Shown here piece by piece: positions 33,330 through 42,639 of a stretch of 64,000 bases of DNA. The stretch is from Faunimonas pinastri. Lineage in GTDB: Bacteria > Pseudomonadota > Alphaproteobacteria > Rhizobiales > Afifellaceae. Location of the stretch: positions 1 through 64,000 of the forward strand of contig NZ_FOFG01000012.1 of the NCBI RefSeq assembly GCF_900110915.1, written 5' to 3'. The position numbers and the translations under genes are program-made. The stretch's first letter is position 1. Each line of letters starts with the position of its first letter. The notes below the pieces were generated by a model. It was not told where the DNA came from, did not search any database, and saw only the letters and a program-made list of their open reading frames with translations.

Positions 33330-34534
33330 AGCTGCGGGCAATTCTTGCCGGGTCGCTGGCCGGCGCGGGCGCGCTGCTGGCGACGGCGGCCTTCGCGGAT
33401 GCCGGTCTCGACCGCATCATGGGCCGCGCGCTTTTCGACCGCATGTGGGTGCAGGCGCCCTCCTCCACCCAAGGCGATGACGGGCTCGGGCCGCTTTATA
33501 ACGAGCGCGGCTGCGCGCTTTGCCACGCCGGCGGGGGCGGGGCGCGGTTTCTCCGAAACGGCGACGGAAGCTGGAGCGTGCACGGCGCCGTCGCGCGGCT
33601 CGGCATGCCGGACGGCACGATCGATCCTTTCTACGGCCAGCAGATCCAGACGGCAGCGGTGACCGGGCTGGAGCCGGAAGGCCGCCTCGCCTTTGCCGCC
33701 GGCACGGATGGGAGTCTCGCCACTTCGGTCACGCTCAGCGAGGGCCTGCCGCCGCTCCGTGCCCATATCTCCGTCCGGCAGGCGGGTCCGCTTTTCGGCC
33801 GCGGCGGCTTCGACCGAATTCCGGATGAGGCGATCCGCGCGCAGGCGGCAAGGGAAGCGGCTGCCGACAGCGGCATTCATGGCCGCCCCCGTACGATCGA
33901 GATCGACGGACGGGAGCGGGTCGGCCGCTTCGGCTGGAAAGCGCGCAATATCGACCTCCGGCATCAGACGGCGGAGGCTTTCGCCCTCGATATCGGGCTT
34001 TCCAGTCCGCTCATGCCCCGGCCATATGGCGACTGCACCGAGGCGGAGAAGGACTGCCTCGCCGCCCCGAACGGCAACAGCCCCGGCTTCGACAACCAGG
34101 AAATCTCCGGTGAGATGCTTGGCCTCGTCGCCGCCTATGTCGCGAGCCTGCCGGTTCACGCGGCGCCAGCGGACAGCCGCGGCGCGGCACTTTTCGCCAG
34201 CACCGGCTGCGCCGCCTGCCATGTGCCTTCGCTGCCCGGCCGCGACGGCAAGCCCGTTCCGACTTTCTCCGATCTGCTCCTGCACGACATGGGGCCGGGG
34301 CTGGACGACGGCATGCCGGAAGTGGGTGCGGCATCTTTCGAGTGGCGCACGGCACCGCTGATCGATATGGCCAATTCCAAAGGGCTCCGGCGCTACCTGC
34401 ACGACGGCCGCGCGCCGACCGTCGAGGCGGCCGTCCGGGCGCATGGCGGCGAGGCGGCCAACGCCGCCGCTGCCTTTGCCGGTCTCGGTGCCGACGACCG
34501 AGCCGCGCTTATCGCCTATGTGGAGGGCCTATGA
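33326..34534 (+). CDS. Di-heme oxidoreductase family protein (DUF1111)
   Basis: 402 residues with a signal peptide (about 1-25, ending AFADA). Two c-type heme sites are visible, CALCH (63-67) and CAACH (295-299). The segments DGLGPLYNERGCALCH and NSPGFDNQEIS fit the di-heme oxidoreductase family often found beside imelysins. It is distantly related to di-heme peroxidases and MauG, but the reaction is unknown. In this cassette it may take electrons from, or give them to, the multicopper oxidase or iron. I chose the ATG at 33326, which overlaps the preceding stop (ATGA); its own stop overlaps the next ATG in the same way. Confidence 0.9.
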   Translation: MKLRAILAGSLAGAGALLATAAFADAGLDRIMGRALFDRMWVQAPSSTQGDDGLGPLYNERGCALCHAGGGGARFLRNGDGSWSVHGAVARLGMPDGTIDPFYGQQIQTAAVTGLEPEGRLAFAAGTDGSLATSVTLSEGLPPLRAHISVRQAGPLFGRGGFDRIPDEAIRAQAAREAAADSGIHGRPRTIEIDGRERVGRFGWKARNIDLRHQTAEAFALDIGLSSPLMPRPYGDCTEAEKDCLAAPNGNSPGFDNQEISGEMLGLVAAYVASLPVHAAPADSRGAALFASTGCAACHVPSLPGRDGKPVPTFSDLLLHDMGPGLDDGMPEVGAASFEWRTAPLIDMANSKGLRRYLHDGRAPTVEAAVRAHGGEAANAAAAFAGLGADDRAALIAYVEGL

Positions 34535-35676
34535 CGTTCCGATCGATCATCATCGCCGTCGCCTGGACAACCCTCGGCATTCCCGCCGCGATAGCCCAGC
34601 CCGCGCCCTCCGCCCAGCCCGCTGCTCCGCAGGCCCCCGCACCGGCGGCCTCGGCGGCGGCCGCGATCGACTACATGCCGGCGGTGACGCAGGCGATCGA
34701 CGGCTACATCCTGCCGGCCTACCGGGACCTGCAGGCCGATGCCGGCAAGCTTGCCGACGATCTCGGCGCCTATTGCGCCGCGCCGGATCCGACCAGGCGC
34801 GAGGCGCTGAAAGCCGGCATGACGGATCTGGTGAAGGCATTCGCCGGCGTGGACTTCATGCAGTTCGGCCCGATGGCGCAAGGCGGCAGGCTTGAGCGCT
34901 TTTCCTTCTGGCCCGACCCGCATGGCGTCGGCGCCCGGCAGATCCGCATGCTTCTCGCCCGTCCCGATCCCGCCATCCTGCAGCCCGGCGCGCTCGCCAA
35001 GCAGAGCGTCGCCCTGCAGGGCATCCCGGCGCTGGAAGCCCTGCTTTATGGCACCGGTGGCGTGCTGACTTCCGACAGTGCCGATCCGTTCCGCTGCCGT
35101 CTCGCCGAAGCGATCGGGCGCAATCTCGTCGCGCTTTCCGGCGAGATCGTCATGGACTGGACGAAGCCGGACGGCTGGCGCGCCCGAATGCTTTCGCCGG
35201 GTCCGCAGAACAGCGTCTATCGCGCCCCGGCCGAGCCGATGACGGAGGTGCTCAAGGCCGAGCTGACCGGACTGGAGCAGCTTGCGGACCAGCGCATCGC
35301 GCCGGCCATCGGCGATGCGCCCGCGACTGCCCGGCCCGCTCTGGCCCCTTATGCCGCGTCCGGCAATGCGCTGGCCTATTATCGCGCGTCCAAGGATGCG
35401 CTGAAGCGTCTTTCCGATGCTTCCGGCATGCTGAAGCTGCTGCCCGCCGACCATCGCTTCGTCGTCCGCAATACCCGGGACGAATGGGCCAACCTCGACG
35501 ACGCCTTCGCCCATGTGACGGCGCCCGACCTGAAAGCCGCCGTCGCCGATCAGGACCAGCATGACCGGCTCGCCTACTCGGTGATCTCGCTGCAGAGCCT
35601 GCGAACCCTCTATCAGCAGAAATACGCCCCCGCGGTGGGGCTTTCGGTGGGCTTCAATGCTCTCGACGGCGATTGA
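34531..35676 (+). CDS. Second imelysin family protein, degenerate motif
   Basis: 381 residues with a signal peptide (about 1-23, ending AIAQP) followed by an alanine/proline-rich linker. The imelysin domain begins DYMPAVTQAIDGYILPAYRDLQ. At the motif position it reads GIPALE, so the histidine of GxHxxE is replaced by proline, as in the imelysins that accompany di-heme oxidoreductases. This probably changes metal binding compared with the first imelysin of the operon. Overlaps the previous stop by 4 bases and the next gene by 20 bases. Confidence 0.88.
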   Translation: MTFRSIIIAVAWTTLGIPAAIAQPAPSAQPAAPQAPAPAASAAAAIDYMPAVTQAIDGYILPAYRDLQADAGKLADDLGAYCAAPDPTRREALKAGMTDLVKAFAGVDFMQFGPMAQGGRLERFSFWPDPHGVGARQIRMLLARPDPAILQPGALAKQSVALQGIPALEALLYGTGGVLTSDSADPFRCRLAEAIGRNLVALSGEIVMDWTKPDGWRARMLSPGPQNSVYRAPAEPMTEVLKAELTGLEQLADQRIAPAIGDAPATARPALAPYAASGNALAYYRASKDALKRLSDASGMLKLLPADHRFVVRNTRDEWANLDDAFAHVTAPDLKAAVADQDQHDRLAYSVISLQSLRTLYQQKYAPAVGLSVGFNALDGD

Positions 35677-36784
35677 TCGGCGCACGCTGCTGGCCGGCGC
35701 GGGCGCGCTGGTCGCAAGCGGACTGACGCCCAAGGGGGCGCTGGCGCTGGAGCGGAGCGAATTGCTGTTCCTTGCCGCCGCGCGACGGCCGGACCAGAGC
35801 TACGCCATCACCATCCTTTCGGAGCGCGGCGAGATCGTGCGCGAAGTGCCGCTGCCGGCCCGGGGGCACGATCTGGCGATCGACGGACGGACGGGCCGGG
35901 CGGTGGCCTTCGCCCGCCGCCCCGGCACGTTCGCCGTCGCCTTCGACGCTGCGGGAACGGCCGAGCCGCTGGTCTTCACCGCGCGGCCGGATCGTCATTT
36001 CTACGGTCACGGCGCCTTCTCCGCCGATGGGCGCGTGCTTTACGCCAGCGAGAACGATTTCGGCGCGGCGCGCGGCGTCGTTGGAATCTACGACGTCGGC
36101 GCGGGCTATCACCGGATCGGGGAGTTCCCGACCTACGGCATCGGTCCGCACGAGCTGATCCTGATGCCGGACGGCCGCACTCTGGCCGTCGCCAATGGCG
36201 GCATCGAGACCAATCCGCTTTATGGCCGCGACAAGCTGAACCTGGCCACCATGCAACCCTCGCTGTGCTTCCTGGACGTCGCCAGCGGCGACCTCGTCGC
36301 CCGCCATACCCTGCCGACAGATCTGCACCAGCTTTCCATCCGCCATCTCGCCGCCGATGCGACCGGGCAGGTCTGGTTCGGGACGCAGTGGCAGGGCAGC
36401 GAAGGCGAGCAGCCGCAGCTTCTCGGCCGCGCCCGGGTGGATGGCGAGATCCGCCTCGCCGACATGCCCGGTGCCGATCTCGGCATGCTCCGCGGCTATA
36501 TCGGCGGCATGGCCGCCAGCGGCGACGGCTCGGTGATCGCCGCATCGTCCCCGCCCGGCGGCGTGGTCGTCTATCTCGACGCGGCTTCGGGCAAGCTCGT
36601 CGGGCGCACCGGCGTGATGGATGGTTCCGGCATCCGTGCCGCCGGAACGGGCCGTTTCATGGTCAGCTCCGGCTCCGGCACCGTGGTGGAAGCGACCGTT
36701 GGCGGCGAAAGCCTTGCCGCCAGCACGCTTCCCCGCAACTTCGACGCGCATCTTCGCGCCCTGCCAGCGCAACCGGCGGCCTGA
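35657..36784 (+). CDS. DUF1513 domain-containing protein
   Basis: 375 residues. A twin-arginine signal (DRRTLLAGAGALVASGL, RR at 8-9) exports it folded. The rest has blades of a beta-propeller, with repeats such as GHDLAIDGRTGRAVAFARRPGTF and GPHELILMPDGRTLAVANGG. DUF1513 proteins regularly close imelysin/di-heme oxidoreductase operons; their role is unknown, perhaps binding or docking. It overlaps the second imelysin by 20 bases in another frame. Confidence 0.9.
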   Translation: MLSTAIDRRTLLAGAGALVASGLTPKGALALERSELLFLAAARRPDQSYAITILSERGEIVREVPLPARGHDLAIDGRTGRAVAFARRPGTFAVAFDAAGTAEPLVFTARPDRHFYGHGAFSADGRVLYASENDFGAARGVVGIYDVGAGYHRIGEFPTYGIGPHELILMPDGRTLAVANGGIETNPLYGRDKLNLATMQPSLCFLDVASGDLVARHTLPTDLHQLSIRHLAADATGQVWFGTQWQGSEGEQPQLLGRARVDGEIRLADMPGADLGMLRGYIGGMAASGDGSVIAASSPPGGVVVYLDAASGKLVGRTGVMDGSGIRAAGTGRFMVSSGSGTVVEATVGGESLAASTLPRNFDAHLRALPAQPAA

Positions 36785-36812
36785 TCCAGGCGTTGGATAA
36801 AGGCGCAAGCTG

Positions 36813-36843
36813 TTGGCAAATCGTCGGGAAACGACGATATAAG
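36813..36843 (+). promoter_or_regulatory. Possible promoter of the GT8 gene with internal operator
   Basis: TTGGCA (36813-36818) and TATAAG (36838-36843) are 19 bases apart, longer than ideal. A perfect inverted repeat ATCGTCG-N5-CGACGAT (36820-36838) fills the space. Regulators of the MerR type use 19-base spacers with a dyad between -35 and -10, so such control is possible. Start codon 75 bases downstream. Confidence 0.4.
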
Positions 36844-36917
36844 CTGCGATTGCCACGTCATGTCGGCGCTCCCGGATGCCCGGCAATTCGGCTGTAGGCG
36901 GGACAAGGAGATCGCGA

Positions 36918-37790
36918 ATGGAAAAGACGTCCGTGAGCACGGCTCTCCCGCCCGCGCCGGGGAAGGCCGGCGGCGATGTCGCCTACGCCACGCTGGTTAC
37001 CAACGCCGAATACGGCATGGGAGCGCTCGCCCTTGCCCGCTCGCTGAAGCACACCGGCACGCAGGCGCCGCTGGTCGTGCTCGCAACCGCCGAGGCGGAG
37101 GGACTGGAAGCGCTGGAAGCCGAAGGCGCCATGGTCGTTCCGGTGTCGCAGCCGCAGCTTTCCGACGGCTTCCGGGAGAAGCACAGCCGCGAGGCGCTCC
37201 ACCGCGCCGCGCCCTTCAACAAGGGCAACAAGCCGGCATTCCACGACCCGATCGACAATTTCTGCAAGCTGGAACTCTGGAAGCTCGACCAGTTCCGCAA
37301 GGTCGTCTTTCTGGACGCCGACTCGCTGGTGGTGAAGCCGATCGACATGCTGTTCGGCTTTCCCGAATTTTCCGGCGCACCGAACCTTTATGAAGAATTG
37401 GCCGACTTCCACCGGCTGAATTCCGGCATCTTCGTCGCCGAGCCCAACCGCGCCACCTATGACCGGATGATCGAGGAACTGGACCAGCCCGGCATATTCT
37501 GGCGGCGGACCGACCAGACCTTCCTGCAGAGCTTCTTCCCCGACTGGCACAAGCTCCCCTATATCTTCAACACGATGCAGTACGTCTATTTCAACCTGCC
37601 CCAGCTCTGGGTGTGGGAGAGCATTCGCGTCGTGCATTACCAGTACGAGAAGCCATGGGCGGCGGTGAACCCGAAGCGGCACCTGCTGCAGCCGCTGATC
37701 GACCTCTGGTGGCACATGCATGAAGGGGGCGCGGCGCCCGAGCACTTGCCCGTGCTGCCGCCGCAGGATCGCCAGGACCGCACCGCTTGA
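36918..37790 (+). CDS. Glycosyltransferase family 8, glycogenin-like
   Basis: 290 residues. GT8 enzymes transfer sugar from UDP-sugars with retention. The metal-binding DxD is D133-A-D135 in VFLDADSLVVKP. The NSGIFVAEP and HYQYEKPW segments are typical of the glycogenin group. No membrane helix; cytoplasmic. Acceptor unknown. I chose the ATG at 36918 behind AAGGAGATCGCG. The epimerase gene overlaps its stop, so the two form an operon, perhaps for a cell-surface glycan. Confidence 0.88.
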   Translation: MEKTSVSTALPPAPGKAGGDVAYATLVTNAEYGMGALALARSLKHTGTQAPLVVLATAEAEGLEALEAEGAMVVPVSQPQLSDGFREKHSREALHRAAPFNKGNKPAFHDPIDNFCKLELWKLDQFRKVVFLDADSLVVKPIDMLFGFPEFSGAPNLYEELADFHRLNSGIFVAEPNRATYDRMIEELDQPGIFWRRTDQTFLQSFFPDWHKLPYIFNTMQYVYFNLPQLWVWESIRVVHYQYEKPWAAVNPKRHLLQPLIDLWWHMHEGGAAPEHLPVLPPQDRQDRTA

Positions 37791-38692
37791 TCGCAGCCGT
37801 CACCGGCGCGACGGGGACGATCGGCCAGTTCATCACGAACCGCCTGCTGGCCGAAGGCGTGCACGTTCGCGCGTGGCGACGGCCTGCTTCCGACATATCC
37901 CTGCTGCCTGCCGCGGTGGAATGGCTGCCCGGCAGCCTGTCCGACCGGCAATCCGCCAGGGCGCTCGTCGCCGGTGCCGATTTGCTGATCCACGCCGCGC
38001 TGGAGCATGTGCCCGGCCGGTTTCGTGGCGGCGAGGGTACGGACCCCGCGGGCTTTATCGAGGCCAATGTGGGCGGCAGCCTGAACCTGATGCGGGAAGC
38101 GCGCGACGCGGGCGTCGGCCGCTGCGTCGTGCTGTCCAGCCGCGCGGTCTTCGGCGCCGCGCCGCGCACCGGCTCCGTTGCGGACGACGCATCCCTTTCC
38201 GCCGACACGCATTACGGCGCCGTGAAAGCCGCGATGGAGGCTTTCGTCCAGAGCTGGGGGCTCGGCGAAGGCTGGCCGGTCGCCGCCCTCCGCCCCACCG
38301 GCGTCTACGGGCTGGTCAATCCCGTGGAGCGCAGCAAGTGGTTCGACCTCGTCCGCAATCTCCTGACCGAAGGGAAACTGCCGGCGCCGCGCGCGGCCAC
38401 CGAGGTTCACGGTGACGACGTGGCCGATGCCGTCTGGCGGCTCCTGACCGCGCCGGCCGGGGCGGTGGCCGGCCGTGCCTTCAATTGCAGCGACGGCGTC
38501 GTCTCCACTCGCGATGTCGTCGCGCTGGTTCGTGAGCTCACGGGCCGGGAGGGTCCGCTGCCCGAGCCCGGCTCCCCGCCCGCCAATGTCATGGATTGCG
38601 CCGGCCTCCATGATCTCGGCCTCTGCTTCGGCGGCGAGCCGCTGCTTCGCGAAACGTTGGCCCGGCTTATCGACGCCGTTCGTCGCGCCTGA
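37787..38692 (+). CDS. NAD-dependent epimerase/dehydratase family protein
   Basis: 301 residues, extended short-chain dehydrogenase fold. The NAD(P)-binding motif TGATGTIG begins near residue 6. The active-site pair appears as Y-x3-K in HYGAVKAAME, with the upstream serine in VLSSRAVFG. It probably acts on a nucleotide sugar, but the substrate is not clear. It starts with TTG overlapping the GT8 stop (TTGA), which indicates translational coupling. Confidence 0.87.
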   Translation: MIAAVTGATGTIGQFITNRLLAEGVHVRAWRRPASDISLLPAAVEWLPGSLSDRQSARALVAGADLLIHAALEHVPGRFRGGEGTDPAGFIEANVGGSLNLMREARDAGVGRCVVLSSRAVFGAAPRTGSVADDASLSADTHYGAVKAAMEAFVQSWGLGEGWPVAALRPTGVYGLVNPVERSKWFDLVRNLLTEGKLPAPRAATEVHGDDVADAVWRLLTAPAGAVAGRAFNCSDGVVSTRDVVALVRELTGREGPLPEPGSPPANVMDCAGLHDLGLCFGGEPLLRETLARLIDAVRRA

Positions 38693-38766
38693 GCAACAGG
38701 CATGGCACGGCGGGCCGAATAGGTCTAATCGCTCCCTACGACCTGTCCGCGTTTCGAGGAGCGTCC

Positions 38767-39450
38767 GTGTCCTATTTCTTCCAGCCCGCCAGTTGCCCCA
38801 CCTTGCCGATCCGCGGCAGCGACCAGCTCTTTCCCGTGCGCCGCGTCTATTGCGTCGGCCGGAACTATGCCGCCCATGCGGTGGAAATGGGCCACGATCC
38901 GAACCGCGAGCCGCCCTTTTTCTTCCAGAAGAACCCCGACAATCTCGTCTCCGACGGCGTCTTTCCCTATCCCCCGGCAAGCCACGACGTTCACCACGAG
39001 GTGGAGATGATCGTGGCGCTCGGCAGAGGCGGCATGGATATTCCGCAGGAGCAGGCCCTGGACCATGTCTTCGGCTATGGCATCGGCCTGGACATGACGC
39101 GGCGGGACCTGCAGGCGGAAGCCAAGAAGCTCGGCCGCCCGTGGGAGATCGCCAAGGCCTTCGAGGGATCCGCCCCGGCGGGCGCCCTGGTCCCGGCAAC
39201 GGAGATCGGCCACCCGCAGGGCGGCGCGATCTGGCTCAAGGTCAATGGCGAGACCCGGCAGGAAGGCAATCTCGACCAGATGATCTGGAAGGTGTCGGAG
39301 ACGATCTCCTACCTTTCCGGCCTGTTCCGGCTGGCGGCCGGCGACGTCATCATGACGGGCACCCCCGCCGGCGTCGGCGCGGTGGAGCGCGGCGACGTCA
39401 TGCAGGCGCATGTGGACGGCATCGGCGATCTCGAGGTGAAGGTCGTCTGA
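38767..39450 (+). CDS. Fumarylacetoacetate hydrolase family protein
   Basis: 227 residues. The start FPVRRVYCVGRNYAAHAVEMGHDP is close to fumarylpyruvate hydrolases (NagK type of the gentisate route) and related acylpyruvases. Metal ligands lie in HHEVEMIVALG (E-x-E) and a following aspartate in GIGLDMTRRDLQ. It would split a C-C bond of a diketo acid or decarboxylate oxaloacetate. No other gentisate gene is nearby, so the true substrate is open. GTG start with GAGGAGCG in front; monocistronic. Confidence 0.88.
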   Translation: MSYFFQPASCPTLPIRGSDQLFPVRRVYCVGRNYAAHAVEMGHDPNREPPFFFQKNPDNLVSDGVFPYPPASHDVHHEVEMIVALGRGGMDIPQEQALDHVFGYGIGLDMTRRDLQAEAKKLGRPWEIAKAFEGSAPAGALVPATEIGHPQGGAIWLKVNGETRQEGNLDQMIWKVSETISYLSGLFRLAAGDVIMTGTPAGVGAVERGDVMQAHVDGIGDLEVKVV

Positions 39451-39530
39451 CCAAAGCCCCTCCCCGGAAGCACCGGTGCCGCGGCAAAGACGGTGGCACG
39501 GCACTGGTATAGGGGCGGCGGGATTGCTAC

Positions 39531-41387
<1,857 letters not shown>

Positions 41388-41408
41388 GGCTCGAGACAGC
41401 GCGCAAGA

Positions 41409-41433
41409 AAAAGGGCGGCCAGGCCGCCCTTTT
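41409..41433. terminator. Bidirectional terminator between the ABC-F gene and bfr
   Basis: Stem AAAAGGGCGGCC / GGCCGCCCTTTT with a very short loop (one base if fully paired, CCAGG if not). A and T runs on the two sides make it a terminator for both convergent genes. Confidence 0.9.
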
Positions 41434-41465
41434 CGATTCCAGCGAAGCCTTGGGAGGCGGGAAGC

Positions 41466-41981
41466 CTAGTGCTCCTCGCCGCCACCGGCCGCGTTGCTCT
41501 CCGCCTTGTCCGCGGAAGCGGACTGGAGCAGCATGTAGTTCTGCTCGCCCAGCGAGTTCAGGAGGTCGATCTGCGTTTCCAGGAAGTCCACATGGCCTTC
41601 CTCGTCGCGCAGCAGTTCCTCGAAGATCTTCATGGAAACGTAGTCGCGAACTTCGTGGCAGACATCGCGAGCTTCGCGGTAGGCTTGGACGGCATCGTAT
41701 TCGCCGGCCAGGTCGCCCTCAAGCACTTCACGGATGTTCTGGCCGATGCGCAGCGGCGCGACCGTCTGCAGGTTGGGATGGCCTTCCAGGAAGATGATGC
41801 GCGACACGAGACGGTCAGCGTGGTTCATCTCCTCGATGGATTCGGCGCGCTCCTTGCGGGCCAGCAGCGTGAAGCCCCAATCGTCCAGCAGGCGATAATG
41901 AAGCCAGTACTGGTTGATAGCGCCCAGTTCCAGCTTCAAGGCCTGGTTGAGACGTTCGATGACCTGGGGTGCACCCTTCAC
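41466..41981 (-). CDS. bfr: Bacterioferritin
   Basis: 171 residues, slightly longer than the usual 158 because of a polar tail ([13 protein letters not shown]). Bacterioferritin forms a 24-subunit shell that oxidises Fe2+ and stores ferric mineral. Ferroxidase residues E18, E51 and H54 and later ligands in [12 protein letters not shown] are present; heme ligand M52 sits in [11 protein letters not shown] start with GAGGAG 8 bases upstream. It lies downstream of bfd on the same strand, and an Irr-box-like site overlaps the end of bfd. Confidence 0.97.
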   Translation of the reverse strand: MKGAPQVIERLNQALKLELGAINQYWLHYRLLDDWGFTLLARKERAESIEEMNHADRLVSRIIFLEGHPNLQTVAPLRIGQNIREVLEGDLAGEYDAVQAYREARDVCHEVRDYVSMKIFEELLRDEEGHVDFLETQIDLLNSLGEQNYMLLQSASADKAESNAAGGGEEH

Positions 41982-42043
41982 GAAAAAATCTCCTCAATGC
42001 GGATTTCACGATCCTCATAGGACGATTTTTGCGAAGATGCCAG

Positions 42044-42060
42044 ATTAGAATCGTTTCAAA
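42044..42060. promoter_or_regulatory. Irr box (ICE)-like site upstream of bfr
   Basis: ATTAGAA-tcg-TTTCAAA matches the iron control element TTTAGAA-N3-TTCTAAA in 11 of 14 arm positions. It lies about 63 bases before the bfr start and overlaps the end of bfd. Irr regulates bfr in other Hyphomicrobiales, which supports the reading. Confidence 0.45.
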
Positions 42061-42329
42061 TTCCAATTGACCCGATCGGGTTGATCGTCGTTGGCGTGGG
42101 GCGCCTGCTCGATCGCCTGCCCCGCCAGGACACGATCACGGATCTCGGCGCCGAAATCGACGATCAGTCGACTGACCTGGGGAAAGCAGCCGCCGCATTT
42201 GCCGCGCTTGCCGAGCTCGCGATAGATCAGGCCCGGGGTCAGCACCGCATAGGGATCATCGACCACCAGGCGCGTGATGACATTCTCGATATCGCCGCGC
42301 GTAATCAGATTGCAGGAACAGACGATCAT
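42045..42329 (-). CDS. bfd: Bacterioferritin-associated ferredoxin
   Basis: 94 residues. Bfd carries a 2Fe-2S cluster and supplies electrons to bacterioferritin so that stored iron is released. The cluster cysteines are C4 and C6 (MIVCSCN) and the CGGC pair in GKCGGCFPQ. I chose the ATG at 42329; the frame starts four codons earlier with GTG. The tail EQAPHANDDQPDRVNWNLKRF is longer than in the 64-residue E. coli protein. It precedes bfr with a 63-base gap. Confidence 0.93.
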   Translation of the reverse strand: MIVCSCNLITRGDIENVITRLVVDDPYAVLTPGLIYRELGKRGKCGGCFPQVSRLIVDFGAEIRDRVLAGQAIEQAPHANDDQPDRVNWNLKRF

Positions 42330-42430
42330 GCCGCCCTGCACCCGCTGGAAACCGCCAGAAACATGTCCACTCTCCGCATCGACGGGTTCAAGGCCCAGAG
42401 ATCACGAGATGACTTGAAAACAGATGTCGA

Positions 42431-42460
42431 GTTTAACAGGAAGGAAGGGCCGCCTGTCAA
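42431..42460 (-). promoter_or_regulatory. Promoter of bfd
   Basis: On the minus strand TTGACA (42455-42460), 18 bases, then TTAAAC (42431-42436); GTTAAA at 17 bases is an alternative. The leader to the bfd start is about 95 bases. Confidence 0.45.
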
Positions 42461-42639
42461 ATGCGCTTGCGCGCCTTGTGCGAAAGGGTCGCGCCCCATA
42501 GATCAGGAGTGTCGATCCTGCCGAGGCCCGCGCTCTCCACAAGCGGCGCAAAATCGCGTAAGGAGCGGGCAACGAGGCGCGCAATCCGCGCCATTGCCGG
42601 CTGGTTTCACGACACCGCCGACTGGGGTTCTCGAAGCAC
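42461..42639. other. Remainder of the bfd - prfC gap
   Basis: The divergent bfd - prfC space is 310 bases (42330-42639). Apart from the bfd promoter nothing could be assigned: no tRNA-like fold, no clear prfC promoter, no open frame with family features. Confidence 0.35.

Noticed and set aside
42377-42400. T-arm-like GGGTTCAAGGCC suggesting a tRNA
   Set aside because: No acceptor stem, D-arm or anticodon arm can be folded around it.
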